Shown here: positions 22,231 to 33,160 of the stretch, piece after piece
How positions within the stretch are numbered: position 1 is the first letter of the stretch
Layout: every line of letters begins with the position of its first letter
Assembly (NCBI GenBank): GCA_010279815.1
Contig: QEOQ01000688.1
Coordinates: forward strand, 1,197,789-1,261,788
DNA from: Brachionus plicatilis
Lineage: Eukaryota > Rotifera > Eurotatoria > Ploima > Brachionidae
Direction: 5' to 3'
Length of the DNA: 64,000 nucleotides
Position numbers and translations under genes: made by a program
The notes under the pieces: model-generated
Databases searched by the model: none
Seen by the model: only the letters and a program-made list of their open reading frames with translations
Told to the model about the DNA's origin: nothing

Positions 22231-22984
22231 GAAACTTATGTTATTTTAGATCTAATTGCTTATTTACATTTTTAAAAACCAACTCGCATTTAAAATGAAT
22301 TGGTATTATTTGATTAAATGGGAAAATTGAAGTTTAATATCGTTTAATAAAATTTTCATCAATTCAGTATTTTTTACTATTTTGATCAAAATTAAAGGCT
22401 TCAAATACGCTGCAAATTCATGAAACAAAGATATGACATATTTAACAAATAATTAAATAAAGATATTGCAGCAAACTTTTTGCAGAATTTAATGTAAAGT
22501 TGTAAAGAAAATACTAAAAGCATCTTTGATTGTGTGAAAAAGGATTTATTTGTTATTATCATGTTTTCAAAAATGGTATTCAAATACAGTATTGTGAAAA
22601 AGTTAACTTTAAAATCTTGAAAGCTTGATTTTTCAGCCTCTATTTTGATATGAACTGTAATAGAATGGTTTAGGATTATATTGGGACAATTTTTTTTCGT
22701 CTAAATTCTTTATTCTCTTAGAACAAAATTAATAAAAATCGGGATTTAAATGACAATTCATTCATTTGTTATTCTAATCAAACCAAGACCAAATCCAAAT
22801 CAATCATATTTTTTTAATTGTGAAAAAGTTAATAAGCATTTAAAAGTTTTCTTCTTTTTTCTTTGCAACAAGCGCAATCCCTCAAAAATATATTTTATTT
22901 AGAACCTTTTCATAAAAATTATTATAAAATGAATCATTTGACAAAATTAAAAAAAATTCGCTTTTAAAACCAAAATACCCATTC
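22231..22984. other. AT-rich spacer
   Basis: No gene or known element was recognised on either strand. Confidence 0.5.
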
Positions 22985-23850
22985 AAACTCCTAAATGTTG
23001 TCCCATTTTTTAAAAGGACAGGATAGAAGCTGTTATTCTTCACAAATATGGAAAATAATATTCCAAAATAGTAAAAAAATTCATTTAATAATCGTACAAG
23101 ATCTGGAAGACCTAAGATTTCAACTGAGAAAGATGATCGTCAATCAGTCTATTTGGTAAAAAAATAGGACTTCATGCAAATTGTCAAATGGCTGAAAAGC
23201 AAGTGATTCTCTGGTAAGACTTAGATCATTAGGAAGAAAACTTAAATGGTAGTATGCAGTTCGCTGAAAACTAAGGTACATAAAATCTCAAAAAAAATTA
23301 CAAAAAATTTCTGCCTGAACGCTAAATAATGTGATAAAATGAACATTGAGGGAGACAAGACAACTTAAAAAATCGAATTCAGTTAAGAATGATGCCATTA
23401 GAGAACCATTTTAAAAATTTTTAATATAAAACTAAAGCAAGAAAGTGGTTCTATTGGAATTTGGTGTTATATGAAGTATTAAGGTCTAGGAATTTTTTTC
23501 TTTATTTGACGAAAGTCTTAATTCTCAGAGGAATGTTGATATCTTAGAAAATAACTTACTTCCATCAATTTATATGCTAAGAGAAGATGAGGCTTTCTAA
23601 ATCCAACAAGATAATGGCGAAATCCATGCGTCAAAATTTCTTGTTTAAGATAAAAAAATATATTAAAAGTTAATTTTTGTCAAATCTCTTTACTTTAATA
23701 TTTCCAAAAACAAAAATTTCGCATCATTTATTTAGGTTTTAACATCAGGATAAAAATTGAGGAAAGGAAGAAATGCGCACTTATCCGATAGAGTTGGTCG
23801 ACCTGACAAAAATTCAATCGAATTTGTGAACTGGTTTAACTTTTTCCTGA
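22985..23850 (+). pseudogene. Tc1-like transposase relic
   Basis: Degenerate plus-strand frames follow the Tc1 transposase order. Near 23098-23160 the linker RSGRPKISTEKDDRQSVYLV matches the GRPR region between the helix-turn-helix domains. Near 23530-23640, ILENNLLPSI, then IQQDNGEIHASKF, matches the second catalytic Asp region (QQDNAxxH). Near 23805-23840, RPDKNSIEFVNWF corresponds to the SPDLNPIENxW block with the third catalytic region. Several stops and frame changes show it is dead. I did not find its inverted terminal repeats. Confidence 0.7.
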
Positions 23851-24440
23851 TTTCAAAAATTGATTTAATTTCTAAACAATTTTAAGCTGAAACTGATTTT
23901 GTGCATTTTTTTTTGATTTTTTTTGAAAAACTTTTTCTTAAATTTTAAAATTCAAATAAATAGGTAATTAAAAATTTGAATTATTTTATTTAATATAATT
24001 GAGTATTATTTCATCTTTTAATAAACATTTTCATACAATTTTGAAATAAAATGAAAAATGCAATGGTTCAGATTTATTTTTTTAAAAAATAAATGGGAAT
24101 CTTACTTAAGATAGAGGACTGACTTAGATGTTTTCTAGAATTTTTTTTTCTTTCTGGTTTTGTATTTTAAATGTAAATATTTAACAAAATCTACAATAAC
24201 ACAATCGGTGTTTTATTCTTTGTTAAAAATTGTAAAGACTAAAATATTTGATTAAGTACTCTGTTTGATAAATTTCATTCGTATTACAATAAATTTTGGA
24301 ATTTTTTTAATGAAAACACTTTCTCTATCTTAAGGTTTCCAAAATTAAATGTAAACTTATTTTTAAAACAAATAAAAATGGCTTAATAAATTATTTATTA
24401 AAAAATATCTCATAACTGAAATTTTTTTTATTATATTTTT

Positions 24441-25613
24441 TCATTTACTAAAATTATTAACTAGTCCTTTGAGAGTTTTAGTAAAAGCGAGTGATGTTTT
24501 AAGAGTTGAAGGAGTTGCCAATTGCCATGATGATAAAGCAGCTGAAAATAACGTTATTGATGATGAGGAAACAGATAAGTTTAGAGAAAAAAATTTATAC
24601 TTTGAATTGATAAAAATGAGAATTAATGGAACGATTATTAAATTTTTTGTCACTATAAGTGATTTAATTGAGCCAAGCACTGAAAAACATGTATTTACAT
24701 TAGATATACCGTCAGTTTTAATTAAAATTGGCTTTTTTCTGTCTAGATTATCAGGAATTGATTTTTGATCATCAGGATAAAAATCAAAATCATTAATTGC
24801 ATGATCAAAATTGTTATGCTTCAATTCATCTATTGAGTCACATAAATTTCGCCCTTCTAAAATTAGACCATTTGACGATGATTCATCAAGTTCCATTCGA
24901 ATAGTATCATTACTACTCGAAAATTCGGTTTCAATTTCATTAAATATTTCAAAATTGTTAATAAAAAGTTGATTATAGATATCATCAATGAATAAAATTG
25001 GATCCTCGATGCTTGGAATTTTAATTTTATTAGACTGATCCTGAATACAAATATTGGTATTTGATCCGAATTTTTTTGAATTGATATTTTTTTTTAATTT
25101 TATCTTTGAGTTGTCATTAATAAATTTTTTGTTTCTGAAAAATGTTTTTTTAGGTGTAAGTTTCTTACAAATCGACGCTATGTTTTTTTTAATTTTTTTC
25201 TTAGCAACTTGTATCAAACCATGCTTAATAAATTTATTGGATAGTACAATTTTTGATTTTAAAATCGTAGAAACAATTTTAAATCCATAGTGTTTTTTAA
25301 TTGCGCTTACTACTAGTTCACTTAAAATTTCTACTAAAATTTCAATACTTTTCGCATCAATAATTCTTTTGATTGAAATAGATTTTTTAGATGGTTTTCG
25401 ATTTGTATTCAAATTCTGGATTCTAAAACCACGCTTGATCTGCGAACCAGAGTCGTTTAAAAAAATACTGTTTTCAGTTTTTCTGCTTTGATTGGAATCA
25501 AAATAGCTTGAAATAATGGGCTCTTTCAAATTGTTTACTCTTATTGTTGAATCGATAAATTCTTGAAAATCCTGAAAAAAAATTTCGTCTGTAATATTGG
25601 TACCATCAGACAT
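24441..25613 (-). CDS. Hypothetical 390-residue protein, single exon
   Basis: One uninterrupted minus-strand frame with ATG at 25613 and TAA at 24441. No known domain is visible. The N-terminal third is mixed, residues about 90-185 are strongly basic (many KK pairs, such as VAKKKIKKN and KIKLKKN), residues about 200-290 are acidic, and the last 80 contain a hydrophobic stretch (LIIVPLILIFIN) that could span a membrane. Such a long frame is unusual in DNA this AT-rich, which supports a real gene, probably lineage-specific. A shorter plus-strand frame over its 3' end (24469-24768) is probably a shadow, though this cannot be settled from sequence alone. Confidence 0.5.
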   Translation of the reverse strand: MSDGTNITDEIFFQDFQEFIDSTIRVNNLKEPIISSYFDSNQSRKTENSIFLNDSGSQIKRGFRIQNLNTNRKPSKKSISIKRIIDAKSIEILVEILSELVVSAIKKHYGFKIVSTILKSKIVLSNKFIKHGLIQVAKKKIKKNIASICKKLTPKKTFFRNKKFINDNSKIKLKKNINSKKFGSNTNICIQDQSNKIKIPSIEDPILFIDDIYNQLFINNFEIFNEIETEFSSSNDTIRMELDESSSNGLILEGRNLCDSIDELKHNNFDHAINDFDFYPDDQKSIPDNLDRKKPILIKTDGISNVNTCFSVLGSIKSLIVTKNLIIVPLILIFINSKYKFFSLNLSVSSSSITLFSAALSSWQLATPSTLKTSLAFTKTLKGLVNNFSK

Positions 25614-25884
25614 ATTTTCAGTAAGATTGGAGTTTTTAAAATGATAACATGACTATGTATTCACCCAATCATTAAAATTGTAATAATAAATGATTCTTTT
25701 TCTCGATGTTAAATTATTTTTAATCTAATTAGTTTGTTTATAAAAGAATCAAAACAGGTATAAATTTTTAATTTTAGAATAAAAATCCCGGCTGAATTTT
25801 AAGTATTTTCAAAAATCCCCGATATTAATGATTCCATGATGTGTATTTTGAAAATTATTAATTATAATTATTTTTTTTTTTTTT

Positions 25885-26380
25885 TTTAAATGGAGCAACT
25901 CGATTTCTATTAAAAAAACGCTGTACAAATCTTTGATAAGATCTCTATTTGATTACTGCTTCGTTATTCTAAAATCTAGCACTCAAAAAATTAAAAAAGA
26001 TCTGCAAATTTTTCAAAACAAAATTCTACGAATTATTAAATTTTTTCCACTTAAAACAAGTGTCGATACAATCCACAAAACGCTCAACATAGAAAAAATT
26101 GACGAGAGAACCAACTCACTTCTCATTAAATTTCTCAAATCGAGATCTAATCACGCATTAATTGCAGAAGAAATAAACGAGTTTAAAAAAAACAGGACTG
26201 TCGAAGCCTTAAACAGGTTCCAAACACCATTGGGAAGCGTATTTGAAAATTTTTAATCAAAAACACCCTTACTTTTCTAATAAAAAATTTACTAATAAGA
26301 GGGCTGAAAAGAGGGATTAAACAGCTCGAAACTGCCCCGGAGTCCAACTCCTAAATTATTTTTCAAATAAATAAATATTT
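25885..26380 (+). pseudogene. 5'-truncated LINE 3' end
   Basis: The frame up to 26256 reads as the C-terminal tail of a non-LTR reverse transcriptase: LYKSLIRSLFDYCFVIL, then LQIFQNKILRIIKFFPL and a final short charged tail. The FDYC...LQxxQNKxLR pattern is standard downstream of LINE RT domains (I/Jockey/Nimb-like). After the stop comes a 3' UTR with GGGCTGAAAAGAGGGATTAA and CTGCCCCGGAGTCC, then A/T-rich sequence with AATAAATAAATA. It begins abruptly at a T run, as expected for 5' truncation. Confidence 0.7.
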
Positions 26381-27449
26381 TAACACGAGAATGAATGATT
26401 TGGTCATTTTGACACTTTTTAAAAAATTCAAAAGCCTATATAAATACAAAGTATAGGATAATGTTATCAAGAATATCTTATTTATGACGATAAAAATTTT
26501 TTAATTTTTATTTTTTTATGCAAAAAAATATTATTATTTATTATTTCAAGCCCAAATTTTTATAAAATATTTCGGATTCTTCTAGTGAAAAAAAAATATA
26601 TTTTTTATTAAAAGAAAGATAAAAACTCTCACTTTTTTAACTAATTTATATTTAATATTTGTGTACCCTTCAATTCATTTTGACATGAAATTGATAACCT
26701 AGTCATACTATTTCAGACAACATAAGCGAAAATTTTTTAAATCAAAAAAGATATAACTTTACTAAATGAAACCTGATATTTTAAATTTTATTTTATATTT
26801 TAAAACCTTGATATTTGAAGCATTTATTTTTCTAAGCTATTTTAAAGGCTGGTAAAGGTATAAAATAATTTTCGTGTTTTTATTACCTTAATTTGAACGT
26901 AGCAAAATCGTCTAAGATGAATTACGATCAAAACTGTGTACATTTTGATAAAACATTTTGATCATAATTAAATTGGAAATTAAACAAAGCCACTGAAATG
27001 TGAGTTCCATTATAATTATTTATTTATTGATTTGCTCACCATTAGTTATCCAAAGGAAAATTTGAAAATCTATTTTATTTAGAATCTAAAAGAATGTTTC
27101 CTCATTAACAAATAATTTAAAAAAGGATAATATTCATATTACATATACAAACAAATTATTTTATAATCTAAAATCCAAGACTTATTGCTTTCAATAAAGA
27201 GTTTTTTAAATATCATTATGATTGTTTTAGTTTTAAGAAAGTGTTAAACAAATTTACAGTAAAAAGCGTATATTTTTTTTGCATCAATGTTTATAAATGT
27301 CAATTATAAATTTTTGATTTTAAAATATGCAGTAACTATAGGTACTAAAATTATTTTTTGATTGATTTGTGCAATAATGTAAATTTTTTTTTTCAATTTA
27401 AGAATTTTTTATTATTATCTAATAAAAATATAAAGATTAAAAATACTAA
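26381..27449. other. AT-rich gene-free stretch
   Basis: No coding frame or repeat with recognisable identity was found. Confidence 0.5.
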
Positions 27450-27824
27450 CTTTAATCTTGGTCTTAAACTATGTACTTTGTTAGTGATCTGATTTAATTT
27501 AAAATTTAAATCTTTATGAATGGTTTCTTTGTGGTTCTGATTTGTTCTATACTGTTTTTGTATAAAGTAATAATCATCATTCCTTTCAAAATCTTGGTAT
27601 CGAAAATTTATTAATTTATTTGATTTCATAATAAATAAAAAAAAAATACTTATGTTATTCGCTTCTTTATATTCTAAAGATGATTTTTGTCGATCTGTTT
27701 TATTTAGGTCTGACTCGTTCAAAACAAAAGATTCAATAAATGACAAGCTTCCGATTCCAGTATCATTTGAACATTCCGAATGTTCCACGATTTTAGAAGC
27801 TCTTTCACAAAGAATTTTGTTCAT
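27450..27824 (-). CDS. Possible small hypothetical gene, partial model
   Basis: A minus-strand frame starts MNKILCERASKIVEHSECSN at 27824 and is coding-like to about 27652 (EYKEANNI), where a GTATTT donor occurs. A continuation from about 27592, after a CCAAG acceptor, reads FERNDDYYFIQKQYRTNQN and runs to about 27445 with RPRLK, in phase with the first part. The downstream end is unclear. No family was recognised. Confidence 0.3.
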
Positions 27825-27859
27825 TTTACAAAAAAATATTTTTTATTCAAAGATTTAAA

Positions 27860-29731
27860 ATAATAACAAAAATTAAGATGTACTCAAATCGTTTTATATT
27901 AGAATCAATTAGGTCGTTAAGGTATTCAAGAGACTAAATATTTGAAAAAGCCGATAAGTTACAAAAATATAGTTCAAGTAAATTTCATTAAGAATTCTTT
28001 TAAACGATTTTATTTAAAAGTATTTCCAATAAATATCAATCACAAGTACCAAAAATTTTTACTGATAATTGATTGTCAATCAAAATATTTTATACTTTTA
28101 ACTTTTGTAAAATAACTTGAATTATTTACTGAATAATTTTTTTTTTCTAATATTTAAAAATTAAACACTAAACCTGGTGTCTTAAGAGTTATAAAAATCA
28201 TATTTACTTTGGTAAGATAAATTAAAAAATTTTCGATTCACACCAAAAATAGTTTAATCAAATAAAAATTCTATATTTAATACTCAAAAAATAAACAAAT
28301 TTTTTTAAATTTTTTATTAAAAATTATTTCAAATCATGCTTAGTTAAAAGTTAAACAAAAACTTTTTTAGAATGCTTTATATTTTATAATTACATTCAGG
28401 TGATTTCTGAATCGGCTACTTGAATTGATTATTATTTCTTTTTAAATCAATAAATAAATGTAAATGTTTATAATTTGAGTAATATAAGCTTTTATTTTTT
28501 GTTGTTTTTTTTACTGTGCATGTCTTGAACAGAGTGAGGCTTTTTTATTCTCTAGATTTAACTGAAATTTTTCAAAGTTTTATTTTTATTATAATCGAAT
28601 TAGAAAATTAGCATTTCTTTTTGCTGTTATTTGTTTGTAAATTTCGATATCAATAGTATCAAAATAATAAAAAATGCAATTAAATATCTAGACTTTTTTC
28701 AAATATTTCTTTTTTAATTTTATTAGGTATTTTAATGTTTTTAAATCTATTGGTAATTTTCAGTGGTAATATAAGGGATTATTGTTTGAACTAGTTTATT
28801 ATTAAAATTTAATCAAACTTCACTTGAAATAAATCTTAAGTACCATTTAGAATAATAAATAATACTAGTCCGCACAATATACGCCTGTTTTTTAAAGCAG
28901 CTGACATTTAAGTATAATTATTATTTTGAATTTAAATTTAAGAATGTCTGAGCGCTCTAAATAAGTTGAGCTGGTCAAAATAAACATTAAGGAGTTTGTT
29001 AATACGAATAGAGTTTAATAAAGTATCTTTTGAAGGTGTGCATTTTACAGATAATTGTGGTTTTTGCAGAGCCAAGAATTCTTTTGTACAATATTGTACT
29101 CTTTACAGAACCATTTTTGCACAATTAGAAAAAAAACTTTAAAAAGGCTTAAAGAAATATTTAAAATGACCAAAGTAAATACAAAGGAATAAACAATTGT
29201 CCTCTGAATAAACAATTGAACACCTAATACATAATCGTATATTTTTGGATAACTATTGATCAAATAATTGGCAAAAGTATTAAACAGATAAGAAGAGATC
29301 ATTCCTCTTTATTAGACTCAATGAGTTATTTGAAATTTGTAAGATATTTTTTTAACTAAAAAAATAATGCCAGCAAAAAGTCAAAATTTTTTATTAAATA
29401 TCATTGAATATTTTATGCTCATTATTTTTTTAATCTCTGGAAAACACCAAATTAAATTTGGCAATTTTTTTAAAAAAAGGACTAAAAAATTCAAACAATA
29501 TGAACTCATTCTTAAAAAATGATTAACTTATGTGTCTTAAACAAAAGATTTTGATAAAGTTTTTGCTTAAAAAAAATATTAAATGCGTTGTTAAAACATG
29601 TCTAATTAATGAAAATATAACAAAATATAACAATAAAACATAAAACAAGCGAATAATTAACTGAAAATGAGATTGATTAGCTTCTATAAAACTAAGAATT
29701 TTAAATAAAATTTTAAGTAATGTAAAATAAT
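27860..29731. other. AT-rich gene-free stretch
   Basis: Only short frames without protein-like character are present. I could support no repeat family or gene here. Confidence 0.5.
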
Positions 29732-30873
29732 CAGGGACGACCAAAAGTTGCAATTGCAATTTTTTGCAAAATTTGCAAATTTTTTACTTAAATTGTCCTT
29801 TTTTTTATTGAAAATGAAATTGACATATATTCTTATTAAAATTTAATTTATGAACAGACTTGTGCGTAAGTCAAAAATTAAAGTCATTTTTAAGTCATTT
29901 TTTGGTGAAGTCAAAGATTTGACTTGACTTAGAATGACTTGAATTTCAAAAAATTTAATTTGTGTTTTCGAAGGAATTTGATAAAAAAATCTTCTAATTA
30001 ATTTCTAATATTTACAACATTAAAATTTAAAGAATCATAATTAGGATTGGATGCTTGTTACCCGTTTTTTATTGACTTTCCAAAAAAAAATTCAAGTCAT
30101 TCTAAGTCAAGTCAAGTCAAATGACTTAACTTTAAAAAAAATTTTCTTAAGTCAAGTCAAATCTTTGACTTCACCAAAAAATGACTTAAAAATGGCTTTA
30201 ATTTTTGACTTACGCACAAGTCTGTTTATGAATAAAATAATTTCAAAATAAAACATTTAATTAATTAAAAAAAAAAACAAAAAAAAATGTCGACCCCTCA
30301 AAAACGATTAAATGAATTTCGTGGTGGCTTCATCACAAGATCAGATTGCCGAAAATGTTTGAATTTGCTCGTTGGTTAGTTAAGGTACCTTCGAGTTCAT
30401 GTGACTCAGAAAGGGCTTTATCAATTTATAAACTTATTTTTGGCAGATAATCGACAAAATATGTCTGATGAAACCATCAGAATGAACAATTTTTTATATT
30501 ACAATTCAAGCAAAGATCAAATCCTAGGAAGTTCGTCCGATAATATAACAAATGATCATTCTGATGATGATATCGTACCAATTGAAGACGATTACGACAA
30601 AGAAAATTAAATACAATTTTTTTTTTTACATACTAAAAAAAGACTTAAATTAGATAAATTTTCAAACGATATTTGCTTTTTTATGTATTTAATTAATAAA
30701 TAAATGTAAATATAGCCATTTAAAATATTAAAATTATTGATTTATATTAAATCTTGTAGAATTATTACATTTTTTGCAATTTTTATCACTAAATTTACCG
30801 CAATATTTGCAAAAAAACTCGCAAAAAACTTGTATTTTTTAATCAAGTAAATTGCAAATTTTGGTCGCCCCTG
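29732..30873 (+). mobile_element. hAT-type element remnant, 1142 bp, with nested foldback insertion
   Basis: The ends are inverted: CAGGGACGACCAAAAGTTGC on the left and, reading inward from the right, CAGGGGCGACCAAAATTTGC. They are flanked by AAAATAAT (29724-29731) and ATAATAAT (30874-30881), seven of eight bases matching, as for an 8-bp hAT target duplication. Inside, 30372-30520 on the plus strand encodes in two frames the hAT C-terminal dimerisation block: VPSSSCDSERALS, then a frame change, then MSDETIRMNNFLYYN. The rest of the transposase is gone. A separate palindromic element lies inside at 29854-30227. Confidence 0.75.
29854..30227. repeat. AAGTC-rich foldback element nested in the hAT remnant
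   Basis: Long inverted arms begin ACAGACTTGTGCGTAAGTC on the left and end GACTTACGCACAAGTCTGT on the right. The motif AAGTC/GACTT recurs many times in both arms, including runs of AAGTC AAGTC AAGTC. The flanking sequence TTATGA repeats on both sides and may be the target duplication. The short plus-strand frame at 30051-30251 is a by-product of the repeats. Confidence 0.85.
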
Positions 30874-31179
30874 ATAATAATAAATAGTGAAAAAAAATTT
30901 TTTTCCTCAATTTTTATCTTCACTAATTAATTCCTTAGTCTTGATTATTGATCCCAATTTTTCTTATCAATTGTGTATTATAAGCTAAATAATATAATAT
31001 TCTAATAGGAATCTTTTTTAACATTTCTGAAAACTTCCTTATAATTCTAAAATAATTTATTAAATAATTTTATAAGTTCTTTTGGATTCCTGATAAAAGA
31101 TTTTACAAAAATTTCCCATTGGTTTTTTATCTAATAAACCTATGTATATAAAATAAACCAAAGAATACCAAACAAAAAC
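30874..31179. other. Spacer between transposon remnants
   Basis: AT-rich sequence without a gene. The words GGAATC and TTCCTGATAA recur in inverted form beyond the gypsy fragment (31450-31640), hinting that a palindromic repeat was split by it. This was not demonstrated. Confidence 0.3.
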
Positions 31180-31455
31180 TTAATCGTTATCAGTAATGGT
31201 TTTTAGTGAAAGCACTGGCCGACTAACAGCATCAGCGTTTAAATGTTGGGTTCCTTTCCTTTGGACTATCTCAAAGTCATAAGCTTGTAAATAGATAGCC
31301 CAACGGGCTAATATTCCCGTAGGTTCATTGATGTTCATAAGTCACATCAACGCGTAGTGATCTGTATTCACTAGAAATTTGAATCCATACAGCTCTGTGC
31401 GAAATTCTTTAATTGCGTACACAACTGTCAAACATTCTCTTTCAGTGCTGCTGTA
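31180..31455 (-). pseudogene. Ty3/gypsy RNase H fragment
   Basis: The minus strand from 31455 to the TAA at 31180 reads as the RNase H domain and its connection. It begins HYSSTERECLTVVYAIKEFR, then has NTDHYALM, one in-frame TGA, MNINEPTGILARWA, AYDFEIVQRKG and a final HLNADAVSRP. These blocks and their order are diagnostic of Ty3/gypsy polymerases. Nothing of RT or integrase is attached, so it is an isolated fragment, probably not from the 12.6-14.8 kb copy. Confidence 0.85.
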
Positions 31456-31785
31456 ATGAATTTTCGCAAAATCTTTTACGAAAATTCTATAATAACCACA
31501 TAAACCTAGAAATTTTCCTTAAAAATCTTAACAGTTTAAAAATTCCTAAGATAATTTTTAAGATCTTAAAGGATTATTATAAGAATCTTAGATTCTGCAT
31601 TTTCCTAAAGAATCCTCAAGATTCCTAATAAGAATTTTCTCATGTGTATTAATAGTAGTAGAATTTCTAACTTTGTTGATCAGATCATTCTTTCTTCCAT
31701 TAATTCAAATAATAATTAAATTTAAATCCAATTCATTCTTTTAAATCAGAGTACATTTTAAAAATTAATTTTCTTATAATTTCAT

Positions 31786-32519
31786 TAGTGTTGGGCGGCG
31801 GTCCTGATAAGACCGGTTCTAAACGAACGGTCTAGACCGTTTGAGGGACCGGTCTTTCTAAACGGTCTCAAAAGACCGTCTGAAAAGACCGGTCTACCAG
31901 TCCGTCCGTCTGATGAGGACCGGTCTGAATTGTAGCAGTCTAGCAACTAGACCAGTCTTGACCGGTCTTTGAAGAGAAAATTTATTTTTTAAATTTTTGT
32001 TGTTTTGGATATCTGGTAGAATTTAAATAAAATACGTTTTATTAAATATTTTTGTAATTAATATATTTTCATAATAATTGCTAAGACTACATAATTTAAG
32101 ATAGTGTGATAAACCAGAAAAAAAATTTTTTTTTCTTTTAATATATTTATTCAAAATATTAATTAGCTTTCTTCACTAAACAATGATTCATTTTTATATA
32201 GGAACATTATATATTCGACTCTTTCAGGTGAAATTTTATTCCTACGATCCCACACTTGATAGCCAGTTAATGAAAAAAGACGTTCTGATGGTCAACTAGA
32301 GGCCGCAGCTCCTCCATAAACCAAAAAAATTCATATAAAATTGGGTATTTAGCACTATTTTTTTTCCAGAACATAATACAATCCATAGAGTTTTTATGAA
32401 GAGTTTTAATTTATGTTTTGGTAAACAATAAAATTTTTTTTAAAACTGTTCGTATAGAAGACCGTCTGTCTAGCGAAAAAAGACCGGTCCTTCAGACGGA
32501 CGACCGGTCACCAACACTA
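31786..32519 (-). mobile_element. Non-autonomous hAT element, 734 bp, with perfect 8-bp target duplication
   Basis: The ends are TAGTGTTGG and its inverse CCAACACTA. Direct 8-bp copies AATTTCAT lie outside both ends (31778-31785 and 32520-32527). Subterminal regions carry many copies of GACCGGTC and close variants (for example GACCGTCTG), dense on the left at 31800-31970 and fewer on the right at 32455-32512. On the minus strand 32314-32163 encodes the hAT dimerisation block with one in-frame stop: PSERLFSLTGYQVW, then RRNKISPERVEYIMFLYKN. The 8-bp duplication, the ends and this block together identify the superfamily. Confidence 0.92.
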
Positions 32520-32527
32520 AATTTCAT

Positions 32528-33140
32528 ATCAATTTACCAAATTCAAGACCGGTAATATGATTTTTTTTTTAACTTAAATTTTCAGTATTGATGAAAATTA
32601 GCTAAGAATTTATAAAATTAAACGCATCTCGACCAATAATAAAATCCAACTTTAAAACTCCTGACTACAGTTGCATTTTAAGGTTTTTTGATAACTTCTT
32701 TCATTATTTTGATCGTTAATTAAATAATAACCTTCTTTATGATTGTGATTTTCATTTAATAATTACATTTACAAAACAATTTCAATAGGATAAATTAAAA
32801 ATAGACATTAAGAGTTCTTTCAAATTTTTCTAATGAAAACTACATGAAAATGAAAAAAAAAATAATATTTTTTGGAATTTATTTATTATTTTAAATAAGA
32901 CAAAATTATTGAAACTTGAGCAAAATAAATTGAAAAATTTCAAATTTTAGAAAAGCTTTAAATAATACACAGCTATACTTAAAAATCAAATTTTGCAACT
33001 TCATATTTTGAGATTTGAAAAAAATATTTAACATATAGACATCTAATTCTGAAAATAAAATTCTATGAAATATTACATGCTTTAGCTAACTTTTTTTTAA
33101 AAAAATTGTTTTTCATATATAAAACAATTTTATATTTATT
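32528..33140. other. AT-rich spacer upstream of PHB2
   Basis: No gene was recognised. The promoter of PHB2, or of the whole tandem cluster, must lie in or before this stretch; no clear core element is visible. Confidence 0.4.
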
Positions 33141-33142
33141 AC

Positions 33143-33144
33143 AG
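33143..33144 (+). promoter_or_regulatory. 3'-splice-site-like AG just upstream of PHB2 ATG
   Basis: TTTATATTTATTACAG ends 16 bp before the PHB2 start. With no short upstream exon evident, it could be a trans-splice acceptor or the end of a 5' UTR intron. Confidence 0.35.
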
Positions 33145-33160
33145 ATCAATAAATTATATA

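Noticed and set aside
29045..29759. Minus-strand frames of 78-85 codons rich in F, I and L
   Set aside because: They look like membrane segments only because of AT bias; there is no start context, splicing or similarity.
29045..30610. Short plus-strand frame 30401-30610 as a host gene
   Set aside because: Its second half is the hAT dimerisation block and it lies between inverted ends, so it is a transposon remnant.
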